This document shows, one piece after another, positions 1 through 8,630 of a stretch of DNA of 13,625 nt. The position numbers were made by a program, and so were the translations under genes. Each line of letters starts with the position of its first letter. Position 1 is the stretch's first letter. The notes beneath the pieces were generated by a model. The model ran no database searches, was not told the DNA's origin, and saw nothing but the letters and a program-made list of their open reading frames with translations. Source of the stretch: Nocardiopsaceae bacterium (lineage in GTDB: Bacteria > Actinomycetota > Actinomycetes > Streptosporangiales > Streptosporangiaceae); contig JAIRTY010000395.1 in the NCBI GenBank assembly GCA_031254715.1, positions 1 to 13,625 on the forward strand, in the 5' to 3' direction.

Positions 1-171
1 CTGGCGGCCGAGTGGCGGGCCACCGAGGCGGCGGTCGCCGAGCTGGAGGAGGAGATCCCGTACCCGCTGAGCCGGGTCGTCACCGACATCGAGGAGGCGC
101 TGCGCCGCAAGAGCTTCCATGACCGGATCGCGGCGAAGCTGGCGGAGGACCCGGCATGGCACGGGCCCTGA
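1..171 (+). CDS. C-terminal fragment of an unidentified protein
   Basis: The reading frame is open from the left edge and ends at TGA 169-171, giving the last 56 residues of a protein whose start lies outside the window. The fragment is charged and probably helical, with an acidic stretch (ELEEEIP, residues 15-21) and a basic/acidic helix near EEALRRKSFHDR. Codons are strongly G/C-ending, as in neighbouring real genes. The stop overlaps the start of the following MFS gene by 16 bases and the frame contains that gene's Shine-Dalgarno sequence, so the two are probably co-transcribed and translationally coupled. I do not recognise the family and cannot give a function. Confidence 0.7.
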   Translation: MAAEWRATEAAVAELEEEIPYPLSRVVTDIEEALRRKSFHDRIAAKLAEDPAWHGP

Positions 172-1500
172 TCGACCTGGCGCCGCTGCGGTCGTCACCG
201 CAGTTCCGGCGGCTGTGGATCGGCCGGTCCTCCTCCGGGCTCGGCATGATGATGACCCTGGTCGCGGTGATGTACCAGGTCTGGCAGCAGACCGGGAGCA
301 CCGCCTGGACCGGCGGCGTGGGGCTGGCGGAGGCGCTGCCGGTGGTCGGGTTCGGGCTGTTCGCCGGGTCGCTGGCGGACCGGGGCGACCGGCGGCGGAT
401 CTACCTGATCGCCACCATCGGCCAGGCCGTCTGCTCGGCCGCGCTGGCGGTGCAGGGCTTCGCCGGGTGGCTGCCGCCGGCCGGGGTGCTGGCACTGGTC
501 GCGGCGCAGTCAGCCGCCAGCGCGGCGGCCGGCCCGCCGTCGCGCGCCTTCCTCCGGCGGCTGCTGCCGACTGACCAGGTGGCGGCCGGGCTGGCGCTGA
601 ACACGATCGGTTTCCAGGCCGCCCTGCTGCTGGGCCCGGCGCTGGCCGGGCTGGTGCTGGGCTCGCTCGGGGTGGGGAGCTGCTACCTGGTCGACGCGAT
701 CACCTACCTGGCGGCCTTCAGCGGCGCCTTCGGCCTGCCGCCGATGCCGCCCGACGGCGAGCCAGCCAGCCCCGGCCTGGCCGGCGTGCGGGAGGGCCTC
801 GGCTTCCTGCTGCGCAGCCCGCGGGTGCGCGGCGCGCTGCTGACCGACCTGGCCGCCACCGTGCTGTCGTTCCCGGTCAGCCTGTTCCCCCTGATCAACG
901 CCGAGCGGTTCGGGGGCAACCCGCGTACCCTCGGGCTGTTCATGACCGCGATGGCGATCGGCGGGGTGACCGCGTCGGCCCTGTCAGGGACGTTCACCCG
1001 GCTGGCCAGGCCCGGCCTGGTGATGATCGTCAGCGCGGGGGCCTGGGGCGCCGCGCTGGCATTGTTCGGCATCGCGCCGGGCCCGTGGCTCGGGTTCGCC
1101 TGCCTGCTGGTGGCCGGCGCCGCCGACAGCATCTCGGTGGTGTCGCGCGGCACCGTGATTCAGCTGCACACGCCGGACGCCCTGCTCGGCCGGGTGGTCG
1201 CCGCCGAGCAGATCGTCGGCCAGGCCGGCCCGAACCTCGGCAACCTGCGGGGCGGGCTGGTCGCGAGCGCCACCTCCGGCGTGACTGCCCTGGTGAGCGG
1301 CGGCCTGCTGTGCGTGGCGACGGTGGCGGCGGTGGCCGCGACCATCCCCGAGCTGCGCCTGCCCGGCCCGGCCGGGAGCAGGTCCCGGTCAGGCGTTCTC
1401 GCTGATGAAGGCCCGGACGGCGATCCACAGGCAAGCGACCGCCAGCCCGATGGCAGCCAGCACGCCCTCGAGCGTGACGGTGGTCCCGGGCCGGGCGCGG

Positions 1501-1511
<11 letters not shown>
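156..1511 (+). CDS. MFS transporter, EntS/MFS_3-like exporter
   Basis: This is a 451-residue integral membrane protein of the major facilitator superfamily, probably a proton-driven exporter of a small molecule. The N-terminal pattern (LRSSPQFRRLW, then a first membrane helix) and the cytoplasmic loop GSLADRGDRRR (residues 71-81, MFS motif A between helices 2 and 3) resemble EntS-like transporters (transmembrane secretion effector family). About 10-12 hydrophobic segments run to around residue 400. ATG 156 is chosen because GGAGG (144-148) lies 7 nt upstream; it overlaps the preceding gene by 16 bases. The last ~45 residues are hydrophilic, with many A/T-ending codons unlike the rest, and are antisense to a hydrophobic minus-strand ORF. 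The stop overlaps the 3' end of the convergent nuclease gene by 11 bases. The substrate cannot be predicted. Confidence 0.88.
1389..1463 (-). CDS. Possible 24-residue single-span membrane microprotein
   Basis: On the minus strand, downstream of the RecB-like gene and antisense to the exporter's tail, a frame reads MLAAIGLAVACLWIAVRAF then ISENA and stop. Residues 1-19 could form one membrane helix, followed by a short polar end. In this frame 22 of 24 codons end in G or C, while the opposing exporter frame is unusually A/T-rich at third positions here, so codon bias favours the minus strand. The only in-frame start codon near the RecB stop is GTG at 1463. Its upstream GAGGG is too close to be a good ribosome site, and the G/C-ending pattern continues a few codons further upstream, so the start is uncertain. 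It could be translated from the RecB transcript. Function unknown, and it may not be a gene at all. Confidence 0.3.
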   Translation of the reverse strand: MLAAIGLAVACLWIAVRAFISENA

Positions 1512-2406
<895 letters not shown>

Positions 2407-2413
2407 GGCAGGG

Positions 2414-2419
2414 AGCGTA
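2414..2419 (-). promoter_or_regulatory. -10-like hexamer for leaderless nuclease mRNA
   Basis: On the minus strand TACGCT (TAnnnT) lies 7 nt before ATG 2406. No Shine-Dalgarno sequence precedes this ATG (the upstream bases read CTCCCTGCC), so transcription probably starts at or next to the start codon. No clear -35 element is seen. Confidence 0.45.
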
Positions 2420-2490
2420 GGGGACGGCTCCGACAGTTGGGGGTAGTTGCGGCGCGTGTCGCGCCGGCCCGCCGGGTACCGCGCAGGACG

Positions 2491-2496
2491 TAGCAT
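2491..2496 (+). promoter_or_regulatory. -10-like hexamer for leaderless protease mRNA
   Basis: TAGCAT (TAnnnT) lies 6 nt before GTG 2503 and no ribosome-binding site is present, which fits a leaderless transcript. With the minus-strand hexamer at 2414-2419 it forms a compact divergent promoter region of 96 bp. No clear -35 element is seen. Confidence 0.45.
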
Positions 2497-2502
2497 CGGC
2501 GT

Positions 2503-3648
2503 GTGGCAGGCAACGCGCCGGGCGGACCGGCCCCGCCGGGACCGAGTCCCGGGGTGAGGATCGCGCGGCCGTTCGGGATCCCGGTGTATGTCTCGCCGTA
2601 CTGGTTCGTGATCGCCGGCCTGTTCGTGGTCTTCTACGCCAACAGCCTGGCCGGCGCGCTGCCGGGGAACCTGCGATACCTGGTCGCCGCCGCGTTCGTG
2701 ATCCTGCTGTACGCGTCGGTCCTGGTGCACGAGCTCAGCCACTCGGTCGTGGCCAGGGCGTTCCAGCTGCCGGTCCGCCGGATCCTGCTGTACCCGCTGG
2801 GCGGCTTCTCCGAGATCGAACGGGAGCCGCCCACGCCCGCCCGTGAGTTCCTGGTCTCCGCCGCCGGCCCGGTGATCTCGCTCGCGCTCGCCGCCGCCGG
2901 GTACGGGCTCGCCCGGGCGCTGCGGCTGCCGCATGCCAGCGTGGGGGACATTCTGCTGACCCAGTTCTGGCTGGCCAACCTGCTGGTGGGGATCTTCAAC
3001 CTGCTGCCGGGGCTGCCGCTGGACGGCGGCCGGATGCTCCGGGCCGGGGTGTGGAAGGTGACCGGCAAGTCCGCGTCGGCGACGGTCGTGGCCGCCTGGG
3101 CCGGGCGGGCGCTCGCCGTCGCGGTGCTGCTGGTGCCGCTGGGCATCTACGCCGGGACCGGCGGCCAGTACGACATGTTCAACACGGTGTGGCTGGCGGT
3201 CATCGCCGCTTTCATGTGGGTGGGCGCCGGCCAGTCGCTGCGCGCCACCCGGCTCCGGGAGCGGCTGCCCGGGCTGCAGGCCAGGCGGCTGGCGCGACGG
3301 GCGATCCCGATCCCGGCCAGCCTGCCGCTGGCGGAGGCCATCCGGCGGGCCGACGAGGCGCACGCGCGGGCGCTGGTGGTGGTGGACCACGACGACCGCC
3401 CGATCGCGATCGTGAACGAGACCGCGGTCACGGCCACCCCGCCGCAGCGCCGCCCCTGGATCGACGCAGGCTCGCTGGCCCGCAGCATCGATCCGGGCAT
3501 AGTGCTCCCGGCCGACCTGTCGGGGATGGCGCTGCTGGATGCGGTACGGCGGACGCCGGCCACCGAGTACCTGCTGGTCGAGCCGTCCGGCCAGGTCTAC
3601 GGGGTGCTGGCGGCGGCGGATCTGGACCACGCCTTCGCCGGCGTCTAG
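2503..3648 (+). CDS. M50 site-2 protease with CBS-domain pair
   Basis: This is a 381-residue membrane zinc metalloprotease of the S2P/M50 family, predicted to cut membrane-spanning substrates within or near the bilayer. The zinc site is HELSH (residues 76-80) in a hydrophobic helix. The third ligand is Asp174 in NLLPGLPLDGGR (166-177), the typical second M50 motif. Membrane segments occupy about 30-50, 58-85, 117-140, 150-170, 193-216 and 226-243. The soluble C-terminus (about 264-381) looks like a tandem CBS domain, which often senses adenine nucleotides, so this resembles Rip3-type actinobacterial proteases. Start GTG 2503 gives a normal family N-terminus (VRIARPFGIPVYVSP) and lies 6 nt after a -10-like hexamer. 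It is divergent from the nuclease and is followed 31 bp later by trmI. The substrate is unknown. Confidence 0.9.
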   Translation: MAGNAPGGPAPPGPSPGVRIARPFGIPVYVSPYWFVIAGLFVVFYANSLAGALPGNLRYLVAAAFVILLYASVLVHELSHSVVARAFQLPVRRILLYPLGGFSEIEREPPTPAREFLVSAAGPVISLALAAAGYGLARALRLPHASVGDILLTQFWLANLLVGIFNLLPGLPLDGGRMLRAGVWKVTGKSASATVVAAWAGRALAVAVLLVPLGIYAGTGGQYDMFNTVWLAVIAAFMWVGAGQSLRATRLRERLPGLQARRLARRAIPIPASLPLAEAIRRADEAHARALVVVDHDDRPIAIVNETAVTATPPQRRPWIDAGSLARSIDPGIVLPADLSGMALLDAVRRTPATEYLLVEPSGQVYGVLAAADLDHAFAGV

Positions 3649-3666
3649 GCGCCGCCTGCGGACCGT

Positions 3667-3672
3667 TACGCT
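3667..3672 (+). promoter_or_regulatory. -10-like hexamer for leaderless trmI mRNA
   Basis: TACGCT lies 7 nt before GTG 3680. The bases between them contain no ribosome-binding sequence, so trmI may have its own leaderless transcript despite lying close behind the protease gene. No convincing -35 element is seen. Confidence 0.42.
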
Positions 3673-3679
3673 GGCGGGC

Positions 3680-4528
3680 GTGATTGTCCGCCACGGCCCG
3701 TTCGCTAAGGGCGAGCAGGTGCAGCTCACCGATCCCAAGGGGCGCCAGCACCTGGTGCTGCTCGAGCCCGGCCGGTTGTTCCACACCCACCGCGGCTCGC
3801 TGGCCCACGACGACCTGATCGGGACCGCCGACGGCAGCGTCGTGACCTCGTCCGGCGGCACCCCGTACGTGGCGCTGCGCCCGCTGCTCGCCGACTTCAC
3901 GCTGGCCATGACCCGGGGCGCCGCCGTCGTCTATCCCAAGGACGCGGCCCAGATCGTCGCCATGGCTGATGTCTTCCCCGGCGCCCGGGTGCTGGAGGCC
4001 GGCGCCGGTTCTGGAGCGCTCTCCTGCTGGCTGCTGCGGGCGGCCGGCGAGGCCGGGCGGGTCGTCTCCTACGAGCGCCGTCCCGACTTCGCGCAGATCG
4101 CGGAACAGAACGTGACCCGCTTCTTCGGCGGCCCGCACCCGGCCTGGGAGCTGCGGGTAGAGGAGTTGACGGACGGCACGGCGCCCGCCGGCCAGGAATT
4201 CGACCGGGCGGTGCTGGACATGCTGGCGCCATGGGAGTGCCTGCCAGCGGCGGCGGCCTCGCTCATTCCTGGCGGCCTGATCTGCTGCTACGTGGCGACG
4301 ACCACCCAGCTGTCTGCGATCGTGGAGGCGATCAGGTCGCACGGCGCGTTCGCCGAGCCCGCCGCGTGGGAGTCGCTCGTCCGCGGCTGGCATGTGGCCG
4401 GGCTCGCGGTCAGGCCCGAGCACCACATGGTGGGACACACCGGTTTCCTGGTCACCGCCCGCCGGCTAGCCGAAGGCGTCACCGCTCCGCCCCGCCGCCG
4501 CAGGCCGGCCGGGAGCACCCGGCCCTAG
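3680..4528 (+). CDS. trmI: tRNA (adenine-58-N1) methyltransferase TrmI
   Basis: This is a 282-residue S-adenosylmethionine-dependent methyltransferase that makes m1A at position 58 in the T-loop of tRNAs, usually as a homotetramer. The N-terminal small domain (about 1-75, with GPFAKGEQVQL) precedes a Rossmann fold. Motif I is VLEAGAGSGALS (104-115), followed by the acidic end of strand 2 (VVSYERRPDF, 128-137). The catalytic-type motif VLDMLAPW (178-185) follows, and the C-terminus has RPEHHMVGHTGFL (245-257). Length matches M. tuberculosis Rv2118c (about 280 residues), which is also near the proteasome genes. GTG 3680 was chosen because the conserved IVRHGPF sequence begins immediately after it and a -10-like hexamer precedes it. 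The tail after residue 268 is short, basic and proline-rich. Confidence 0.93.
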   Translation: MIVRHGPFAKGEQVQLTDPKGRQHLVLLEPGRLFHTHRGSLAHDDLIGTADGSVVTSSGGTPYVALRPLLADFTLAMTRGAAVVYPKDAAQIVAMADVFPGARVLEAGAGSGALSCWLLRAAGEAGRVVSYERRPDFAQIAEQNVTRFFGGPHPAWELRVEELTDGTAPAGQEFDRAVLDMLAPWECLPAAAASLIPGGLICCYVATTTQLSAIVEAIRSHGAFAEPAAWESLVRGWHVAGLAVRPEHHMVGHTGFLVTARRLAEGVTAPPRRRRPAGSTRP

Positions 4529-4599
4529 CGCATGTCCCGCAGATCGCCGGCCATCTTGGGGCCCGGATCCGGAATAACAGACGCGCCAGCGGGGTCAGG

Positions 4600-4627
4600 T
4601 TACGACAGGCCCCGTGATAGGTAGGGT
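4600..4627 (+). promoter_or_regulatory. Probable sigma-70-type promoter of mpa
   Basis: TTACGA (4600-4605) and TAGGGT (4622-4627) are separated by 16 bp in the 134-bp gap between trmI and mpa. Both resemble vegetative actinobacterial promoter elements. Transcription from here would give a leader of about 30 nt containing the strong ribosome site GGAGGGAGG (4647-4655), 7 nt before GTG 4663. Confidence 0.5.
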
Positions 4628-4662
4628 CTAAGTGAGATCTGCTCTCGGAGGGAGGTGGGGGC

Positions 4663-6438
4663 GTGGCCACTCGTGATGAGGGCTCGCGCGCTGAGCGGCA
4701 CGACGACCAGGTCCGCGGTCTCAGCACGCAGATCTCCTTCCTGGAGGAGGAGGTTGCGGTCCTGCGGCGGAAGCTGGCGGACTCCCCGCGGCATACCCGG
4801 CTGCTTGAGGAACGGCTACGCGAGAGCGAAGCCTCCCTGGCCAGCATCACCGGCCAGAATGAGCGGCTCGCCGGCACGCTCCGCGAGGCGCGTGACCAGA
4901 TCGTGGCGCTGAAGGAGGAAGTGGACCGGCTGGCCCAGCCGCCATCCGGGTTCGGCGTCTTCCTCGGCGCCTGCGAGGACGGCACCGCGGACGTGTTCAC
5001 CGGCGGGCGCAAGATGCGGGTCAGCGTCAGCCCGGCGGTGGATCTCGACGGGCTCCGCCCCGGCCAGGAAGTGGTACTGAACGAGGCGCTCAACATCGTC
5101 ATCGCCCAGGCCTATGAGACCGTCGGCGAGGTCGTCATGCTCAAGGAGCTGCTGGAAGGCGGCGACCGGGCGCTGGTGATCTCGCACGCGGACGAGGAGC
5201 GGGTGGTCCGGCTGGCCGAGCCGCTGCTGGGCCACACCCTGCGCGGCGGCGACTCGCTGCTGCTCGAGCCCCGGTCCGGGTACGTGTACGAGCGCATCCC
5301 CAAGGCCGAGGTCGAAGAGCTCATCCTGGAAGAGGTCCCCGACATCACCTATGCCGAGATCGGCGGCCTCTCCGGGCAGATCGAGCAGATCAGGGACGCG
5401 ATCGAGCTTCCCTACCTGCACGCTGACCTGTTCAAGGAGCACCAGCTGCGGCCGCCGAAGGGCGTGCTGCTGTACGGCCCGCCCGGCTGCGGCAAGACCC
5501 TGATCGCCAAGGCGGTGGCCAACTCGCTGGCCAAGCAGGTCGCGGCCAGGACCGCCCAGCTCGGGCCCGAGATCCAGGGGAAGAGCTTCTTCCTCAACAT
5601 CAAGGGCCCCGAGCTGCTCAACAAGTACGTCGGCGAGACCGAGCGGCACATCCGGCTGGTGTTCCAGCGCGCCCGCGAGAAGGCCAGCGAGGGCATGCCG
5701 GTCATCGTGTTCTTCGACGAGATGGACTCGATCTTCCGCACCCGCGGGTCCGGGGTGTCCAGCGACGTCGAGAACACGATCGTGCCGCAGCTGCTTAGCG
5801 AGATCGACGGCGTCGAGGGCCTGGAGAACGTGATCGTCATCGGCGCGTCCAACCGCGAGGACATGATCGACCCGGCGATCCTGCGGCCCGGGCGGCTCGA
5901 CGTCAAGATCAAGATCGAGCGGCCTGACGCCGAGGCGGCGCGTGACATCTTCTCCAAGTACCTGCTGCCGGCCCTGCCGCTGCACCCCGACGACCTGGCC
6001 GAGAACGGCGGGTCGGAGGCGGCCACGGTGGACGCGATGATCCAGCGGGTGGTCGAGCGGATGTACACCGAGCGCGAGGAGAACCGGTTCCTGGAGGTCA
6101 CCTACGCAAACGGGGACAAGGAGGTCCTGTACTTCAAGGACTTCAACTCCGGCGCCATGATCGAGAACATCGTCGACCGGGCGAAGAAGATGGCGATCAA
6201 GGAGTTCCTCGAGACCCAGCAGAAGGGGCTGCGGGTGTCCCACCTGCTGACCGCCTGCGTGGACGAATTCAGTGAGAACGAGGACCTGCCCAACACGACC
6301 AACCCGGACGACTGGGCGCGGATCTCCGGCAAGAAGGGCGAGCGGATCGTCTACATCCGGACCCTGGTGTCCGGCAAGCAGGGCACCGAGGCTGGCCGGT
6401 CCATCGACACGGTCGCCAACACTTGGCAGTACCTCTGA
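4663..6438 (+). CDS. mpa: Proteasomal ATPase Mpa/ARC
   Basis: This 591-residue AAA+ ATPase forms the hexameric ring that recognises Pup-tagged proteins, unfolds them and feeds them into the 20S core. An N-terminal coiled coil (about 15-92) is the Pup-binding region. Two OB-type subdomains follow (about 95-215). The AAA domain carries Walker A GPPGCGKT (272-279), pore loop NKYVGET (320-326), Walker B IVFFDEMD (348-355) and the arginine-containing ILRPGRLD (406-413). The actinobacterial insertion after the Walker A helix (KQVAARTAQLGPEIQGK, 291-307) is present. The protein ends QYL, the C-terminal motif that docks Mpa onto the proteasome alpha ring and opens its gate. GTG 4663 has a strong ribosome site. 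dop follows after 38 bp. Confidence 0.97.
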   Translation: MATRDEGSRAERHDDQVRGLSTQISFLEEEVAVLRRKLADSPRHTRLLEERLRESEASLASITGQNERLAGTLREARDQIVALKEEVDRLAQPPSGFGVFLGACEDGTADVFTGGRKMRVSVSPAVDLDGLRPGQEVVLNEALNIVIAQAYETVGEVVMLKELLEGGDRALVISHADEERVVRLAEPLLGHTLRGGDSLLLEPRSGYVYERIPKAEVEELILEEVPDITYAEIGGLSGQIEQIRDAIELPYLHADLFKEHQLRPPKGVLLYGPPGCGKTLIAKAVANSLAKQVAARTAQLGPEIQGKSFFLNIKGPELLNKYVGETERHIRLVFQRAREKASEGMPVIVFFDEMDSIFRTRGSGVSSDVENTIVPQLLSEIDGVEGLENVIVIGASNREDMIDPAILRPGRLDVKIKIERPDAEAARDIFSKYLLPALPLHPDDLAENGGSEAATVDAMIQRVVERMYTEREENRFLEVTYANGDKEVLYFKDFNSGAMIENIVDRAKKMAIKEFLETQQKGLRVSHLLTACVDEFSENEDLPNTTNPDDWARISGKKGERIVYIRTLVSGKQGTEAGRSIDTVANTWQYL

Positions 6439-6464
6439 GCGGCGCTTCGGTCCGGGCCGGCGGT

Positions 6465-6470
6465 TAGGCT
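6465..6470 (+). promoter_or_regulatory. -10-like hexamer for leaderless dop mRNA
   Basis: TAGGCT ends 6 nt before ATG 6477, and the intervening TTCAGC holds no ribosome-binding site. This suggests a leaderless transcript starting inside the short mpa-dop gap, in addition to any read-through from mpa. No convincing -35 element is seen. Confidence 0.43.
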
Positions 6471-6476
6471 TTCAGC

Positions 6477-7994
6477 ATGAGCGTGCGCCGGGTGATGGGA
6501 ACGGAGACCGAATACGGCATTTCCGTGCCCGGCCAGCCGGGCGCGAATGCCATGGTGACCTCGTCGCAGGTGGTTAACGCCTACCAGGCGGCGACCTCGG
6601 CCCGGGCCCGGCGGGCGCGGTGGGACTTCGAGGAGGAGAACCCGCTGCGCGACGCCCGCGGGTTCGATCTCGCCCGGGAGGCGGCCGACGCGACCCAGCT
6701 CACCGACGAGGACCTGGGCCTGGCCAACGTCATCCTCACCAACGGGGCGCGGCTGTACGTGGACCACGCCCACCCCGAGTACTCGGCGCCCGAATGCACC
6801 AACCCGCTGGCGGCGGTGATCTGGGACAAGGCCGGCGAGCGGGTGATGGCGGAGGCGGCCACGCGGGCGGCCTCGGTCTCCGGCACCTCGGCCATCCAGC
6901 TCTACAAGAACAACACCGACAACAAGGGCGCGTCCTACGGCACCCACGAGAACTACCTGATGAACCGGGGTACGCCGTTCGCAGACATCGTCAGGCATCT
7001 GACGCCGTTCTTCGTGTCACGGCAGGTCGTGTGCGGGGCGGGACGGGTCGGCCGGGGGGCCGACGGGCGGACCGAGGGCTTCCAGATCAGCCAGCGCGCC
7101 GACTTCTTCGAGGTCGAGGTCGGGCTGGAGACCACGCTCAAGCGGCCCATCATCAACACCCGCGATGAGCCGCACGCCGATCCCGAGAAGTACCGCCGCC
7201 TGCATGTGATCATCGGCGACGCGAACATGAGCGAGATCAGCACGTTCCTCAAGCTGGGCACCACCGCCCTGGTGCTTGCCATGATCGAGGACCGGTTCCT
7301 GGACGGTGACCTGGCGCTGGAGGCGCCGGTCGCGGAGCTGCGCGCGGTGTCCCACGACCCGTCATGCCGCCACCTGGTCACGCTCAGGGACGGGCGCAAG
7401 ATGACGGCGGTCCAGCTCCAGATCGAGTACCTGGAGCGGGCGCGCAAGTACACAGAGGACCGGTACGGCACCGACGTGGACGAGATGACCGCGGACGTGC
7501 TCGGCCGCTGGGAGTCGGTGCTGACCCGGCTGGCCGAGGACCCGATGCAGCTGGCCAGGGAGCTGGACTGGGTGGCGAAGCTGGAGCTGCTCGAGGGCTA
7601 CCGGACCCGGGACGGCCTGAGCTGGGGCCATCCCCGGCTGCAGCTGGTGGACCTGCAGTACTCGGACGTCCGGCCGGACCGCGGGCTCTACAACCGGCTG
7701 GCCGCCAGGGGGCGGATGAACCGGCTGGTTCCTGAGGAGGAGGTGCTGCGCGCTGTCGACGACCCGCCCGAGGACACGCGCGCCTACTTCCGTGGCCGCT
7801 GCCTGCAGCAGTACCCCGACGCGGTGGCCGCGGCGTCGTGGGATTCGGTGATCTTCGACCTGCCCGGCCACGACTCGCTGCAGCGGGTTCCCACCCTGGA
7901 GCCGCTGCGCGGCACCCGGGCGCACGTGGGGGACCTGCTGGACCGTTCCCGCACGGCGGCGGACCTGGTGGCGGCTCTCACCGGGAAGCACTAG
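6477..7994 (+). CDS. dop: Depupylase / Pup deamidase Dop
   Basis: This is a 505-residue carboxylate-amine-ligase-like enzyme. Dop binds ATP and removes Pup from modified lysines; where Pup ends in Gln it also deamidates it to Glu. The N-terminus RRVMGTETEYGIS (4-16) carries the metal-binding glutamates. The Dop-specific loop is present (about 36-80, WDFEEENPLRDARGFDL), which separates Dop from its homologue PafA. The catalytic Asp lies in LYVDHAHPEYSAPE (Asp96). Other hallmarks are YKNNTDNKGASYG, LETTLKRPIINTRDEPHAD, LHVIIGDANMSE and, near the end, WDSVIFDL. The whole protein aligns well with mycobacterial Dop from end to end. ATG 6477 is the family start. Since the local Pup ends in Glu, depupylation is the expected main activity here. 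Confidence 0.96.
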   Translation: MSVRRVMGTETEYGISVPGQPGANAMVTSSQVVNAYQAATSARARRARWDFEEENPLRDARGFDLAREAADATQLTDEDLGLANVILTNGARLYVDHAHPEYSAPECTNPLAAVIWDKAGERVMAEAATRAASVSGTSAIQLYKNNTDNKGASYGTHENYLMNRGTPFADIVRHLTPFFVSRQVVCGAGRVGRGADGRTEGFQISQRADFFEVEVGLETTLKRPIINTRDEPHADPEKYRRLHVIIGDANMSEISTFLKLGTTALVLAMIEDRFLDGDLALEAPVAELRAVSHDPSCRHLVTLRDGRKMTAVQLQIEYLERARKYTEDRYGTDVDEMTADVLGRWESVLTRLAEDPMQLARELDWVAKLELLEGYRTRDGLSWGHPRLQLVDLQYSDVRPDRGLYNRLAARGRMNRLVPEEEVLRAVDDPPEDTRAYFRGRCLQQYPDAVAAASWDSVIFDLPGHDSLQRVPTLEPLRGTRAHVGDLLDRSRTAADLVAALTGKH

Positions 7995-8009
7995 GCGGCA
8001 ACCGCGCTC

Positions 8010-8558
8010 ATGCTGCATCCGCTACTGGCCGGGCGGTGGAGCCCGGCCAGCTTCGATGCCTCCCACGACGTCACCACGGACGAGATCGAGGCGCTGCTGG
8101 AAGCGGCGCGATGGGCGCCGTCGGCTGGCAACTCGCAGCCCTGGGCTTTCATCGCCGGCCGCCGCGGGGAGGACACCTACCAGCGGCTGGCACGGCATCT
8201 CGCCGCCAGCTCAGCCCGCTGGGCGCCCACCGCCAGCCTGCTGGTGGCCAACCTGGCGCACCGGTACGTGGCGGGCACGGACTGGGAGTTTTCCGAGTTC
8301 TCGCTTTACGATCTCGGGCAGGCCGTCGCCCACATGACGATCCAGGCCCAGGCCCTCGGCCTGGCAGCCCGCCAGTTCCGGGCTTTCAGCCGCCCCGGCC
8401 TGACCGCCGAGTTCGATGTGCCCGGGCACTGGGAGATCACCAGCATGACGGCCATCGGCCGCCCGGCGGCGGTCCCGCCCGAGGAGGCGCCGCCCCCCTC
8501 GGATGCCCTGTCGCGGCAGCGCAGGGCCGTCGCGGACATCTTGTGGCCGGTCGCCTGA
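8010..8558 (+). CDS. Nitroreductase-like flavoprotein in the dop-pup gap
   Basis: This is a 182-residue protein of the nitroreductase superfamily, which normally binds FMN and uses NAD(P)H to reduce varied substrates. Family marks are GRWSPASFD (8-16), the helix EIEALLEAARWAPSAGNSQPW (25-45), YDLGQAVAHMTIQAQALG (100-117) and IGRP (149-152). In the first motif the family usually has a second basic residue (Arg or Lys) contacting the FMN phosphate; here it is Ala13, so FMN binding may be altered. ATG 8010 follows the dop stop by 15 bp with no good ribosome site, so translation is probably coupled to dop. The gene lies on the same strand between dop and pup, yet it has no known part in pupylation. 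It may simply be a passenger in the operon. Confidence 0.85.
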   Translation: MLHPLLAGRWSPASFDASHDVTTDEIEALLEAARWAPSAGNSQPWAFIAGRRGEDTYQRLARHLAASSARWAPTASLLVANLAHRYVAGTDWEFSEFSLYDLGQAVAHMTIQAQALGLAARQFRAFSRPGLTAEFDVPGHWEITSMTAIGRPAAVPPEEAPPPSDALSRQRRAVADILWPVA

Positions 8559-8624
8559 CCGGGCCCAGGAAGCTGCGAGACACACCAGGCGTTGCATGAT
8601 TGGGCGCGCGCTGGCGGGCGAAGA

Positions 8625-8630
8625 TACGGT
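8625..8630 (+). promoter_or_regulatory. Possible -10 element of pup promoter
   Basis: TACGGT (TAnnnT) lies 38 nt before the pup ATG within the 110-bp gap after the nitroreductase gene. Transcription from here would give a leader of about 32 nt with GGAGG at 8658-8662. No clear -35 element is seen. Confidence 0.35.

Noticed and set aside
2407..3909. Long upstream extension of the RecB-like frame on the minus strand
   Set aside because: It runs antisense through the entire M50 protease gene with low-complexity Arg/Gly/Gln sequence. The nuclease family N-terminus starts just after ATG 2406.
4564..4573. CCGGATCCGG palindrome after trmI, as a possible terminator
   Set aside because: It is a 10-base perfect palindrome with no loop and no T-run, too short to form a convincing hairpin terminator in DNA of this composition.
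4816..6243. 475-codon open frame on the minus strand opposite mpa
   Set aside because: It is a mirror of the mpa coding bias: no recognisable domain, leucine/valine/asp-rich composition from reversed codons, and the opposite strand encodes an unmistakable Mpa.
6620..7168. 182-codon plus-strand frame inside dop
   Set aside because: Gly/Arg-rich out-of-frame shadow without motifs. The overlapping frame is the well-conserved Dop.
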